DNA of 64,000 nt. It comes from Streptomyces sp. AC558_RSS880. Its GTDB lineage: Bacteria > Actinomycetota > Actinomycetes > Streptomycetales > Streptomycetaceae. The notes beneath the pieces were generated by a model, which made no database searches, was not told the origin of the DNA, and worked only from the letters and a program-made list of their open reading frames with translations. Of the stretch, positions 26,815 through 35,369 are shown one piece after another. The translations under genes and the position numbers were made by a program. The first letter of the stretch is position 1. Every line of letters begins with the position of its first letter. The stretch is from assembly GCF_019049255.1 (NCBI RefSeq), contig NZ_JAGMUJ010000130.1, forward strand, positions 1 to 64,000. The letters are read 5' to 3'.

Positions 26815-28374
26815 ATGTCTACGTCCTCGGGGCTCGTTCCCCTCCCCGTCACCGCCGTCACCTGCACGGAGGACCGCGCTCACGTCGAGCGTACGGCCGT
26901 GCTCGATCTGCGGGCCGGTACGCAGCGACTGCGTCTCGGACCGGTCAGCGCGCTGGCCGTCGACCGTACCCTCCACGCCGAACTGACCGCCGGCCACCCG
27001 GCGACCGTGCTCGACGCGCGGATCGTCCGCAGCTGGACGCCGCGCGGGCCGCGGCCCACCGACGACGACTCCGCGCTGCGCCGGCGTGTGACGGCCCTGG
27101 AAGAGGAGCGGACGGACCTGGAGCAGCGGCGTGACCGGCTGCGCATCCGCGTCGATCTGCTCGGCCGGCTCGCCACCGATCTGCTGCGGGAGATCGGCGA
27201 GGGCACCGGCTTCGGGGAAGCGGAACGAGACCGCTGGGCCCGGGAACTGGACCGGGTGGACGGCGAACGCGACTCCCACGGCGAGCGACTGCGCGTGGTG
27301 GAGGCCAAGTTGGCCGACGTGGCCACCGAACTCTCCGAGACCCAGCGGGCCATGCAGCTCTCCGAGACGGAACCCGCCGAGCTGGTCGGCCACATCGAGC
27401 TGACCGTGCGTGCCCCGGCCGCCGGGCAGGCCGTGCTGCGGCTGAGCCACCTCACGCCGTGCGCGGTGTGGCGGCCCGCCTACCGGGCCGTGCTCGACGG
27501 GGACTCCCTCACGCTGGACACGGACGCGATCGTCTGGCAGCGCACCGGCGAGGACTGGTCGGACGTACGGCTGACCCTGTCGACGGCCCGCTCCGCGCGG
27601 GCCGCGGAACCGCCCCGGCTCAGCGAGGACCGGCTGACGCTCGAGGACCGCTCCCCCGCGGAGCGCCGCACCGTCCACGTCGACCTGCGCGAGGAGGAGA
27701 TCACGGACCTCGGTCCCGCCCCCGTGCTGGGACTGCCGGGCGTGGACGACGGCGGCGAGGTGCGTGTGCTCCACTCCCCCGCACCGGTCTCCGTGCCGGC
27801 GGACGGCCGCGCCCACCGTGTGCCGCTCTCCTCCTTCACCTCACCGGCGAGAAGTGAGTACGCCTGCTCGCCCGAACTGTCGCCCCTGGTCAGCCAGGTG
27901 GTGCGGTGCGACAACCTGTCCGGCCACGCCCTGCTCGCCGGGCCTGTCGACCTCGTCCGCGGCAGTGGATTCAGCGGGCGCGGCACCCTGGGCTTCACCG
28001 CCCCCGGCACCCCCCTCGAGCTCGCCTTCGGCAGCCGGGACGACCACCGGGTGCTGCGGCACACCGAGGAGACCCGCGAGACCGCCGGAATCACCCAGCG
28101 GACCGTCCTCACCCGAACCGTCCGGCTGCACCTCTCCCGGTTCTCCGCCCCCGGCGAGCACGACGACAGGACGGTCGTCGTCCGGGAGCGCGTCCCGGTC
28201 TCCGAGGTCTCGGCGGTGGAGGTGCGCCTGCGCCGGGACGACTGCTCTCCCGTGCCCGACGCGGTCGACGCGGACGGCATCGTCCGCTGGAACGTCCCCC
28301 TGCCCCCGGGCGGCCACCGCACTGTCACCCTTGTCTACGACGTCTCGGCGAGCGGCAAGGTCACCGGCCTGTGA
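26815..28374 (+). CDS. Second DUF4139 protein
   Basis: A 519-residue paralogue of the preceding gene, starting six bases after its stop, so the two are translationally linked. It has the same order: N-terminal VTAVTCTEDRAHVERTAVLDL (DUF4140-like), a coiled coil at about 85-190, and DUF4139 with PCAVWRPAYRAVLDG, QRTGEDWSDVRLTLSTA, EYACSPELSPLVSQVVRCDN and VVRERVPVSEV. It lacks the Pro/Ala insert of its partner. A tandem pair with a shared fold suggests a hetero-oligomer. It may form a cytoplasmic scaffold, but no function can be stated. Confidence 0.8.
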   Translation: MSTSSGLVPLPVTAVTCTEDRAHVERTAVLDLRAGTQRLRLGPVSALAVDRTLHAELTAGHPATVLDARIVRSWTPRGPRPTDDDSALRRRVTALEEERTDLEQRRDRLRIRVDLLGRLATDLLREIGEGTGFGEAERDRWARELDRVDGERDSHGERLRVVEAKLADVATELSETQRAMQLSETEPAELVGHIELTVRAPAAGQAVLRLSHLTPCAVWRPAYRAVLDGDSLTLDTDAIVWQRTGEDWSDVRLTLSTARSARAAEPPRLSEDRLTLEDRSPAERRTVHVDLREEEITDLGPAPVLGLPGVDDGGEVRVLHSPAPVSVPADGRAHRVPLSSFTSPARSEYACSPELSPLVSQVVRCDNLSGHALLAGPVDLVRGSGFSGRGTLGFTAPGTPLELAFGSRDDHRVLRHTEETRETAGITQRTVLTRTVRLHLSRFSAPGEHDDRTVVVRERVPVSEVSAVEVRLRRDDCSPVPDAVDADGIVRWNVPLPPGGHRTVTLVYDVSASGKVTGL

Positions 28375-28416
28375 CCCCGGCGAAGCCACCGCCGCCGCGT
28401 CCTCGGCCCGCCGCCG

Positions 28417-29796
28417 TCAGAACTTCGGTGTCGGTGCCTGCGACCGCACCAGCTCCGCCGCCTCCTGTTCCGTCTGCACCGAGGGCGGCGAACCCTCGAG
28501 CGGCTGCCGGGCCGTCTCCTTCATGCAGGCCACCGCGACGACACCGACCAGAGCCGCGGCCATCGCGTAGTACGCCGGCATCATGTCCGAGCCGGTCACG
28601 CCGATCAGTGCCGTGATGACCAGCGGTGTCGTGCCGCCGAACAGCGACGCCGACAGGTTGTAGCCGACCGACAGGGAGCCGTAGCGCACCGGCGTCGGGA
28701 ACATGGCCGGCAGCGCCGCCGACATGGTGCCGAGCAGGCAGACCAACGACAGGCCGAGCATCAGCATGCCGGCCGAGACGGCGAGCAGACTGCCCTGCTG
28801 CACCAGGAGGAACGCCGGGGCGGACAGGACGAAGAAGCCCAGCATGCCGGTCATCAGCAGCGGCTTGCGGCCGAACCGGTCGTTCAGCCGGCCCACCTGG
28901 TTGATGATCAGCATCAGCACCACCATGGTGGCCACCAGGATCAGCAGACCATGGGTCTCGCTGTAGTGCAGCTCGTCCGAGAGGTACGTCGGCATGTACG
29001 ACAGCAGCATGTAGTCGGTGATGTTGTAGGCGCCGACCAGGGCGATGCACAGCACCAGCGTCCGCCAGTGCCGCCGGAAGATCTTGGCGAGGTCGCCCCG
29101 GGCGGTGGTCTCCACCGAGCTCGCGGCCTCGGTGAGGTGGACGTTGCCCTCCGTCAGCTTCAGATAGGCCGGTGTGTCGTCCAGCTTCAGCCGCAGGTAG
29201 ATGCCGACGACGCCCAGCGGCCCGGCGAGCAGGAACGGGACGCGCCAGCCCCAGGCGTCCATCGTGTCGGTGCCGAGCCAGGCGGTGAGGGCCGTCACCA
29301 GGCCCGCCGCGCCGGTGTACCCGGCCAGCGTGCCCAGTTCCAGGAAGCTGCCGAAGTAGCCGCGCCGCTTGTCCGGGGCGTACTCCGCGATGAAGGTGGA
29401 GGCACCGCCGTACTCGCCGCCGGTGGAGAATCCCTGCAGCAACCGGAAGAGGATCAGCAGCAGGGGTGACCAGAAGCCGACGGCCGCGTACGTCGGGAGC
29501 ATGCCGATCGCGGCGGTGCCGATCGCCATCAGGATCATCGTCAGCGCGAGGACCTTCTTGCGGCCGATCTTGTCGCCCATCGGCCCGAACACCATGCCGC
29601 CGAGCGGGCGCACCAGGAAGGCGACGGCGAAGGCGGCGAAGGACGACAGCAACTGCGCGGTGTCACTGCCGGAGGGGAAGAAGACGCGGCCGATGGTGCC
29701 GGCCAGGTACGCGTAGATGCCGAAGTCGAACCACTCCATGGCGTTGCCGAGCGAGGCGGCCTTCACCGCCCGCTTGACCGCCCGCTCGTCCGTCAC
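28417..29796 (-). CDS. MFS metabolite/proton symporter, ProP-like
   Basis: A 459-residue (minimum) twelve-helix transporter of the metabolite:H+ symporter family. It has ALGNAMEWFDFGIYAYLA in helix 1, the GDKIGRKKVL loop between helices 2 and 3, LQGFSTGGEYGGASTF in helix 4, and DRFGRKPLL in the second half. ProP relatives import proline, glycine betaine or ectoine under osmotic stress. Only the GTG at 29796 is a standard start, but the frame stays open and conserved-looking further up (PLRRSDITV). An ACG at 29913, preceded by GGAAAGGA, could be the true start and would add 39 residues. It is convergent with the DUF4139 pair. Confidence 0.85.
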   Translation of the reverse strand: MTDERAVKRAVKAASLGNAMEWFDFGIYAYLAGTIGRVFFPSGSDTAQLLSSFAAFAVAFLVRPLGGMVFGPMGDKIGRKKVLALTMILMAIGTAAIGMLPTYAAVGFWSPLLLILFRLLQGFSTGGEYGGASTFIAEYAPDKRRGYFGSFLELGTLAGYTGAAGLVTALTAWLGTDTMDAWGWRVPFLLAGPLGVVGIYLRLKLDDTPAYLKLTEGNVHLTEAASSVETTARGDLAKIFRRHWRTLVLCIALVGAYNITDYMLLSYMPTYLSDELHYSETHGLLILVATMVVLMLIINQVGRLNDRFGRKPLLMTGMLGFFVLSAPAFLLVQQGSLLAVSAGMLMLGLSLVCLLGTMSAALPAMFPTPVRYGSLSVGYNLSASLFGGTTPLVITALIGVTGSDMMPAYYAMAAALVGVVAVACMKETARQPLEGSPPSVQTEQEAAELVRSQAPTPKF

Positions 29797-30171
29797 CGTG
29801 ATGTCCGACCGGCGCAGCGGCGGGTTCCGCCGGCGCCGGACGGCACGGAACAGGGTGGGGTGACGCCTGACCGCTTCGGAAGGGGGCGTGGGCCCGCTGT
29901 CGGTGGGGGACGTGGCTGGTTCCTTTCCAGGACAGGCCGTAGCGAACGGAACGTATCAGCGTCCTCGGGAGGACGCCGGGAAGCGCGCTCGGGGTCGCTT
30001 CTTCCCGGTGGCTCCCCGGATACTCGGGCGCGTCGCGGGGCCCGTTCTCACCCGTGTGCCTCCGCTGCGCTGGTCGCCCGGGCGGACCGGTGATGCGGTG
30101 GGAGGACAAGGGCGGAAAGCGCCCGGGGCAGGTCGGCGCCGGGGCGCTCGTCCCATCCTCAGGAGGCACTC
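29797..30171. other. Region between symporter and lipoprotein genes
   Basis: The left 117 bases (to 29913) are probably an N-terminal extension of the symporter. The rest should hold divergent promoters. No further gene was seen. Confidence 0.45.
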
Positions 30172-31056
30172 GTGACCACCCCTCGCCCGATCGTCTGCTC
30201 GTCCCGTGTCCTGGCCGCCGTACTGGCCACCGGGACACTGCTCACCACGGCGGCCTGTTCCAGCGCGGACAACAGCGCGTCGGCCGGGTCGAAGACCGCC
30301 GACGCGGCCGTCGAGCGGGCCCTCGCAGCGCAGACCGAGTCACCCACGTCCACGCCTACGTCCCCGTCCCCCATGTCCCCGTCGCCGACCTCGTCGCCCA
30401 CCTCGGAGCTCGGCGAGACCGGCGCGCGGAACGCGCTGATCACCGAGGCGGACATCGAGGACAACTGGACACAGGTCGATGACCCGCGGGGCTGGCGGGA
30501 CTCCCTGCTCATCGGACAGGTCGACGTGGCCGCGTTCCTCGAGGGGAAGAGCGACGCCTCGAAGTGCCAGAGGCTGATCGACTCGCTGTACGACGAGACC
30601 CTGCTGGGCCGCCCCTCCGGGGCGTCGGCGCTCAACGGGTTCCAGGAGGGTGACTCCCGGCTGCTCTACCAGGTCGCCGCCTACCAGAAGGCCGACCTCG
30701 ACGAGTCGATGAAGTGGCTGCGGTCGCTTCCCGACACCTGCGACCAGTTCACTCTGACCGGTGGTGACACCGGTGAACGCACCGTCCAGGTCACCGAGAT
30801 GTCCTTGCCCGAGGAAGGTGACGCGAGGCAGGGACTGACCGTGACGGTGAAAGGCACGAGCGGGAACGAGCCCGTGACCCTCACCTTGGACGTGGCCGCC
30901 GTTCAGATCGGCGCGAACGCGATCACGGTCACCAACGGCGGAACCGGCGGCGCCGACCACGACACCACCTCCGCGGCCGTCGAGCAGGGCACGCAGCGGC
31001 TGCAGGAGGCCCTCGCGGGCCGTACACCGCAGCCCACTCCCAGCGGAGTCGAGTGA
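30172..31056 (+). CDS. Secreted lipoprotein, unknown function
   Basis: A 294-residue lipoprotein. Residues 1-28 are a signal peptide with the lipobox L-T-T-A-A-Cys29; lipidation at Cys29 anchors it outside the membrane. A Ser/Thr/Pro-rich spacer (about residues 50-78) is followed by a folded domain (ALITEADIEDNW to the end) with two cysteines. This layout is common in actinobacterial sensor-like lipoproteins, but no partner kinase is nearby. The start is the GTG at 30172 with AGGAGG upstream. The TGA stop lies inside the first unit of a 17-bp tandem repeat. The family is not firmly recognised. Confidence 0.75.
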   Translation: MTTPRPIVCSSRVLAAVLATGTLLTTAACSSADNSASAGSKTADAAVERALAAQTESPTSTPTSPSPMSPSPTSSPTSELGETGARNALITEADIEDNWTQVDDPRGWRDSLLIGQVDVAAFLEGKSDASKCQRLIDSLYDETLLGRPSGASALNGFQEGDSRLLYQVAAYQKADLDESMKWLRSLPDTCDQFTLTGGDTGERTVQVTEMSLPEEGDARQGLTVTVKGTSGNEPVTLTLDVAAVQIGANAITVTNGGTGGADHDTTSAAVEQGTQRLQEALAGRTPQPTPSGVE

Positions 31057-31116
31057 CCGCGGGACCGATGTGACCGCGGGACCGATGTGGCCGCGGGACC
31101 GATGTGGCCGCGGGGC
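31054..31116. repeat. 17-bp tandem repeat at gene end
   Basis: TGACCGCGGGACCGATG occurs at 31054-31070 and 31071-31087. A one-base variant (TGGCC...) is at 31088-31104, followed by a partial unit. The lipoprotein stop codon is the first three bases of unit 1. Confidence 0.85.
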
Positions 31117-31241
31117 ACGTCCGGCCGCGCTGACGACGGGCGGCAAGCCCGGTGATCTTCACTCGCCCGGACCGTCCGGCGGTGCCGGGCCGACCGGCGG
31201 CGTGCGGTGTCGTCACAGCAGTCGTTCCCCTCACGGAAAGT

Positions 31242-31586
31242 GTGGCCGTGGGGGGAATACCGCATGCCGCCCGGCGGGCACTGCCCCCGGCCGTCCTCGC
31301 CCCCGCCGCGGCCCTCATGGCCGCCGGGCCGTCCACGGCCTCCGCGAACGGCGGCAGCTCCGGCTCCGGTGAAGCACGCCGGGCCGACCGGCCGAAGACG
31401 ATCGAGGGCCCGGTCGCCCCGGTCGGCCGCTCCTACGACGATGCCGTCATCACCGACGCGGCGGCCGGCAGCGGCCGGGCCGTATCGAGCGGTACTCCCG
31501 TGGCCACCCTTCACTACTCGGGGGTAGGAACACGGCTCCTCTTGCTATACAGTTCGTCAGCAAGACGGGATCGTTACCCGTGGTAA
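31242..31586 (+). pseudogene. Possible decayed secreted-protein gene
   Basis: From a GTG at 31242, preceded by a CGGAAAG-like site, the frame gives an Ala/Leu-rich stretch (RRALPPAVLAPAAALMAAGPSTASANGG) resembling a signal peptide. About 60 residues with good Streptomyces codon bias follow. After about 31510 the codon bias collapses (TTG CTA TAC AGT TCG TCA) and the frame runs into the promoter of the next gene. I read this as a gene that lost its 3' half. It could equally be chance. Confidence 0.3.
31574..31586. promoter_or_regulatory. Palindrome upstream of the AurF-like gene
   Basis: TTACC (31574-31578) and GGTAA (31582-31586) flank CGT, 33 bases before the ATG. The position suits an operator for a TetR- or GntR-like repressor. 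No regulator gene is adjacent. Confidence 0.4.
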
Positions 31587-31619
31587 TAGTGCCCGGACTC
31601 GATTCGAGGAGCCCTCAGC

Positions 31620-32537
31620 ATGGCCACCCACACCTCCCCGTCGGAGGCCGCCGGGAACCGGCCCTCCGACGACGGCACAGCCCGGCGACTGCTGGACTCG
31701 TCCGCGCAGCTCTCCTACGACCCGCTCACCGAGGTCGACTGGGACACGCCGCTCGACACGAGTTTCCACGGCGCCAGCCCGGAGTGGAGCACGCTCTACG
31801 GAACGGCGTACTGGGACGAGTTGACCGACGCGCAGCGCAAGGCGCTGACGCGCCAGGAGGCAGCGTCCGTCGCCAGCACCGGCATCTGGTTCGAGATGAT
31901 CCTGCAGCAGATGGTGCTGCGGGACATCTATGCCAAGGATCCGACGGACGACACCGTCCAGTGGGCGCTCACCGAGATCGCCGACGAGTGCCGGCACTCG
32001 ATCATGTTCGCCCGCGGGGCCAAGAAGCTCCAGGCGCCGGCCTACCGGCCGCACCGGGTCGCGCTCGAACTCGGCCGGTTCTTCAAGACCGTCGCCTTCG
32101 GCGAGGCCGCGTACGCGGCGATCCTGGTCGCCGAGGAGGTCCTCGACGTCATGCAGCGCGACTGGATGCGCGACGAGCGGGTCGTGCCCTTCGTCCGCAC
32201 CATCAACAACATCCATGTCGTCGAGGAGTCCCGGCACATGAAGTTCGCCCGCGACGAGACGCGCAGGCACCTCGCGCGTGCCGGACGGCTGCGCCGCCGG
32301 ATCCACGCCCTGCTGATCGCCGTCGCGGCCTACGTCATCGTCACCAGCATGGTGAACCGGAAGGTCTACGCGAACGCCGGCCTGGACGAGGCACGCGCGC
32401 TGCGCGAGGCGAAGGCCAACGAGCACCACAAGTCGATGATGCGGGCGAGCTGTTCGGGCCTGATGGAGTTCCTGGACTCGGTGGGGCTGCTCACCAGGCC
32501 CGCGCTCTTCTTCTACCAGCGCGCCCACCTCATCTGA
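31620..32537 (+). CDS. AurF-like di-iron oxygenase
   Basis: A 305-residue protein of the p-aminobenzoate N-oxygenase (AurF) family. It is mostly helical, with the carboxylate/histidine ligands expected of a di-iron ferritin-like site: a Glu in GIWFEMILQQM (Glu92), ADECRH at 121-126, a Glu pair near 172-173, and EESRH at 202-206. AurF itself oxidises an aryl amine to a nitro group, while many relatives have unknown, often lipid-like, substrates. It is followed 47 bases later by a ferredoxin/FAD reductase that could supply electrons. The ATG at 31620 has GGAG upstream. Confidence 0.83.
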   Translation: MATHTSPSEAAGNRPSDDGTARRLLDSSAQLSYDPLTEVDWDTPLDTSFHGASPEWSTLYGTAYWDELTDAQRKALTRQEAASVASTGIWFEMILQQMVLRDIYAKDPTDDTVQWALTEIADECRHSIMFARGAKKLQAPAYRPHRVALELGRFFKTVAFGEAAYAAILVAEEVLDVMQRDWMRDERVVPFVRTINNIHVVEESRHMKFARDETRRHLARAGRLRRRIHALLIAVAAYVIVTSMVNRKVYANAGLDEARALREAKANEHHKSMMRASCSGLMEFLDSVGLLTRPALFFYQRAHLI

Positions 32538-32584
32538 CGACCCGCACCCTGCACCTGCCCCGGCCCTCAGCGGAGTGGACGACC

Positions 32585-34117
32585 ATGGCCTTCGCGATCA
32601 CCCAGACCTGCTGCAACGACGCCACCTGTGTGTCCGTCTGCCCGGTCAACTGCATTCACCCCACGCCCGGGGAACGGGCCTTCGGCAGCACGGAGATGCT
32701 GTACATCGACCCGAAGAGCTGCATCGACTGCGGTGCCTGCGCCGACGCCTGCCCGGTGGACGCCGTCCTCCCGATCGACCGACTGACCGGCGGGCAGCGG
32801 GAGTACGCGCGGATCAACGCGGCCTACTTCGAGCAGGACGGGACGAAGCCCTCCGAGGAGGGAACACCGGCGCGTTCGGGCCCGAACTTCCACGCCTGGG
32901 GCGAGCCGTCCTTCGACCGGGTGCTGCCCTCGGACTTCGGGCCGCTGCGGGTCGCGATCGTCGGCACCGGCCCGGCCGGCATGTACGCCGCCAAGGACCT
33001 GCTGCTGCACACCCGGGCCGAGGTGACGCTCGTCGACCGGCTTCCGGTCGCCGGCGGGCTCGTCCGGTACGGCGTGGCACCGGACCACCCGGCCACCAAG
33101 AAGGTGGGCGAGACCTTCGCCCGCTTCCTCACCCACCCGCGCGCGCGGACCTACCTGGACCTCGACGTGGGCACCCACGTCACCGCGGAGGAACTCGCCG
33201 CCCACCACGACGCGGTGATCTACGCGGTGGGCGCCGCCACGGACCGGCGGCTGGGCGTTCCGGGCGAGGACCGGCCGGGCAGCGTCTCCGCGACCACCTT
33301 CGTCGCCTGGTACAACGCGCATCCGGAGGTCGCCGCGGACGCCGTCGACCTGTCGTGCGAGCGTGTCGTCGTGGTCGGCAACGGCAACGTCGCCCTCGAC
33401 GTCGCGCGGATCCTGGTCTCCGATCCGAAGACGCTGGCCGGCACCGGGATCGCCGGCCACGCGCTGGCGGAACTGCGCCGCAGCAAGGTGCGCGAGGTCG
33501 TGCTGCTCGGGCGCCGCGGACCCGAGCACGCGGCGTGCACCAGACCCGAGTTGCTCGCCCTGAAGCACCTTCCCGGGGTGGATCTGCTCATCGACGACCA
33601 CGATCCCCGCATCGGTGCGGCGATCGACGCCGCCGGTCCGGAGGACAAAGCGGCGGTGCTGCGGGGTGTGGCGCGGGAGACCGTCGACTGGTCCCTGCCG
33701 CCGGGTGCGGCAGATGGGCGGCGGCGTATCGTGTTCCGCTTCCACTCCTCCCCGGTGGCGGTGTGCGGGGGCGAGGACACGCGTGCCGTGCGGGTCACCG
33801 GCGGTACCGCCGAGCTGGAGATTCCGGCCGGCCTGGCGCTGCGGGCGATCGGCTACCGCGGGGTGGCCCAGGCGGGGCTGCCGTTCGACGAGGCCACCGG
33901 GACCGTGCCGCACGAGCGCGGCCGGGTGACCGGCAGGCCCGGGACGTACGTCGTCGGCTGGATCAAGCGCGGTCCTTCGGGAGGCATCGGCGCCAACCGC
34001 GCCTGCGCGGCCGAGACCGTCGGCTCACTGCTGGCCGACGCGGTGGCGGGCGCACTGCCCGCACCGGCCGGCGGGCCGAAGGCGTTCCGCCGCCTCGTAC
34101 GCCGTCGGCGCCGTTGA
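32585..34117 (+). CDS. Ferredoxin-NADP+ reductase with N-terminal 2x[4Fe-4S] domain (FprB-like)
   Basis: A 510-residue flavoprotein. Residues 1-60 form a ferredoxin domain with CC-x4-C-x3-C-x3-C and C-x2-C-x2-C-x3-CP (Cys9/10/15/19/23 and 46/49/52/56). The FAD Rossmann motif GTGPAG is at 127-132, the RYGVAPDHPATK segment is typical of adrenodoxin-reductase-like enzymes, an NADPH motif sits in VVVVGNGNVALDVARI, and WIKRGPSGGIGANR is near the C-terminus. This matches mycobacterial FprB. It should pass electrons from NADPH to its own clusters and on to an acceptor, plausibly the di-iron oxygenase just upstream. The ATG at 32585 precedes the ferredoxin directly. Confidence 0.87.
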   Translation: MAFAITQTCCNDATCVSVCPVNCIHPTPGERAFGSTEMLYIDPKSCIDCGACADACPVDAVLPIDRLTGGQREYARINAAYFEQDGTKPSEEGTPARSGPNFHAWGEPSFDRVLPSDFGPLRVAIVGTGPAGMYAAKDLLLHTRAEVTLVDRLPVAGGLVRYGVAPDHPATKKVGETFARFLTHPRARTYLDLDVGTHVTAEELAAHHDAVIYAVGAATDRRLGVPGEDRPGSVSATTFVAWYNAHPEVAADAVDLSCERVVVVGNGNVALDVARILVSDPKTLAGTGIAGHALAELRRSKVREVVLLGRRGPEHAACTRPELLALKHLPGVDLLIDDHDPRIGAAIDAAGPEDKAAVLRGVARETVDWSLPPGAADGRRRIVFRFHSSPVAVCGGEDTRAVRVTGGTAELEIPAGLALRAIGYRGVAQAGLPFDEATGTVPHERGRVTGRPGTYVVGWIKRGPSGGIGANRACAAETVGSLLADAVAGALPAPAGGPKAFRRLVRRRRR

Positions 34118-34263
34118 AGTCCGCCGCCTGGCCGAGGGCCGGACGGGTCGCCATGTCCCCGCCCGTGGACGGCCGTGGGACGGCGTCCTCGAGCACCCGC
34201 ACATGGTCTTGACGCCCTCACCCGGGACACACCGCAGGCGCCCCCGGCGTCACTCGAGGTCGT

Positions 34264-35244
34264 TCATCCCGTCGCTGTCAGGTCCGGGGCGTTGTGGGCA
34301 CGGCGGTAGGCCAGCGGGGACAGGCCCAGGTGGGTGGCGAAGTGCTTGCGCAGGGCCACGGCGTCGCCGAAGCCGCTCGCCGTGGCCACGCGCGCGACGG
34401 TCAGGTCGGTCGACTCCAGCAGCCGGCGCGCCTGGTTCAGCCGGGACTGCAACAGCCACTGGAGGGGGCTGGTGCCCACCTCGTCGCGGAACCGCCGGGT
34501 GAAGGTGCGTACGCTCATGTGCGCGTGCCGGGCCATGTCCTCCAGCGTGAGGGGTTCGGCCAGCCGGTTCAGGGCCCACTGCCGGGTGGCCGAAGTGGAA
34601 CGGTCGATGTCCTTCGGCACCGGGTGCTCGATGAACTGCGCCTGCCCGCCCTCGCGCCACGGCGCGACCACGCACCGGCGCGCCGCCGCGCCGGCCACCG
34701 CCGCTCCGTGGTCCCGGCGGATCAGGTGCAGGCACACGTCGATGCCGGCGGCCCCGCCCGCCGAGGTCAGGACGCGTCCGTTGTCGACGAACAGGACGTC
34801 CGGATCGACCTCGACCCGGGGAAAGAGCCGGGCGAACGCGTCGCAGAGCACCCAATGAGTGGTGGCCCGCAGACCGTCCAGCAGCCCGGCCGCCGCGAGC
34901 AGGAACGCCGAGGTGCACAGGCTGACGATGCGGGTGCGCGGACCGATCCGGGCGAACGCCCCGGCGACCTCCGCGGGCAGCTCGCCGGTGGCGAGCAGAT
35001 GCCTCTCGGGTTCCTGGGTGGCGATCACCACGGTGTCCGCGCGTTCCAGGAGGGACTCGTCGTCGTCGACGACGATCCGGAAGCCCTCGTGGGTGCGGAC
35101 CGGCCGACCGCCGAGCGAGCAGGTCGTCACGGAGTACAGCGGTGCGCCGGCCGGATCGCGCGCCGCGTCGAACACGCGCGCGGGGATACCGAGGTCCATC
35201 GCGAGGACACCTTCGAGAGCGAGAACGGCAATGCGATGCGCCAT
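34264..35244 (-). CDS. GlxA-type AraC family regulator
   Basis: A 326-residue transcription regulator. Residues 1-190 form a DJ-1/PfpI-like domain: HRIAVLALEGVLAMDLGIP, then VVIATQEPE, and SLCTSAFLLAAAGLLDG with a Cys in the nucleophile-elbow position. Residues 215-320 are two AraC helix-turn-helix motifs (LTLEDMARHAHMSVRTFTRRFRDEVGTSPLQWLLQSRLNQARRLL and VARVATASGFGDAVALRKHF). Ligand unknown. It is divergent from the MDR oxidoreductase 125 bp away, its likely target. The internal ATG at 35244 was chosen because the domain starts there. Confidence 0.87.
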   Translation of the reverse strand: MAHRIAVLALEGVLAMDLGIPARVFDAARDPAGAPLYSVTTCSLGGRPVRTHEGFRIVVDDDESLLERADTVVIATQEPERHLLATGELPAEVAGAFARIGPRTRIVSLCTSAFLLAAAGLLDGLRATTHWVLCDAFARLFPRVEVDPDVLFVDNGRVLTSAGGAAGIDVCLHLIRRDHGAAVAGAAARRCVVAPWREGGQAQFIEHPVPKDIDRSTSATRQWALNRLAEPLTLEDMARHAHMSVRTFTRRFRDEVGTSPLQWLLQSRLNQARRLLESTDLTVARVATASGFGDAVALRKHFATHLGLSPLAYRRAHNAPDLTATG

Positions 35245-35369
35245 GGCCGGAATGGTACGACAGGTGACCCTCCAGCCACTCACTCCGCCGGGGGCGACGC
35301 GACGAAGCTGGTGATCACCGGGCTCGGCCCGGTCTTCGCACAGGCGGAACGGACAGGAACGAGGAGAGC

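Noticed and set aside
24280-27816. Minus-strand open frame of 1178 codons
   Set aside because: It lies antisense to the tandem DUF4139 genes and the proline-rich gene, with no domain sequence. Long antisense frames are expected in GC-rich DNA.
31054-31116. CRISPR or replication iteron
   Set aside because: There are only about three 17-bp units with no spacers, no A/T-rich region and no rep gene nearby.
31580-32550. Extension of the ferredoxin reductase frame upstream to 31580
   Set aside because: The extra 335 codons overlap the AurF-like gene in another frame and have no protein-like content. The real start is the ATG at 32585.
31620-34117. Part of an aureothin-like antibiotic cluster
   Set aside because: No polyketide, peptide or other biosynthetic genes are present in the window.
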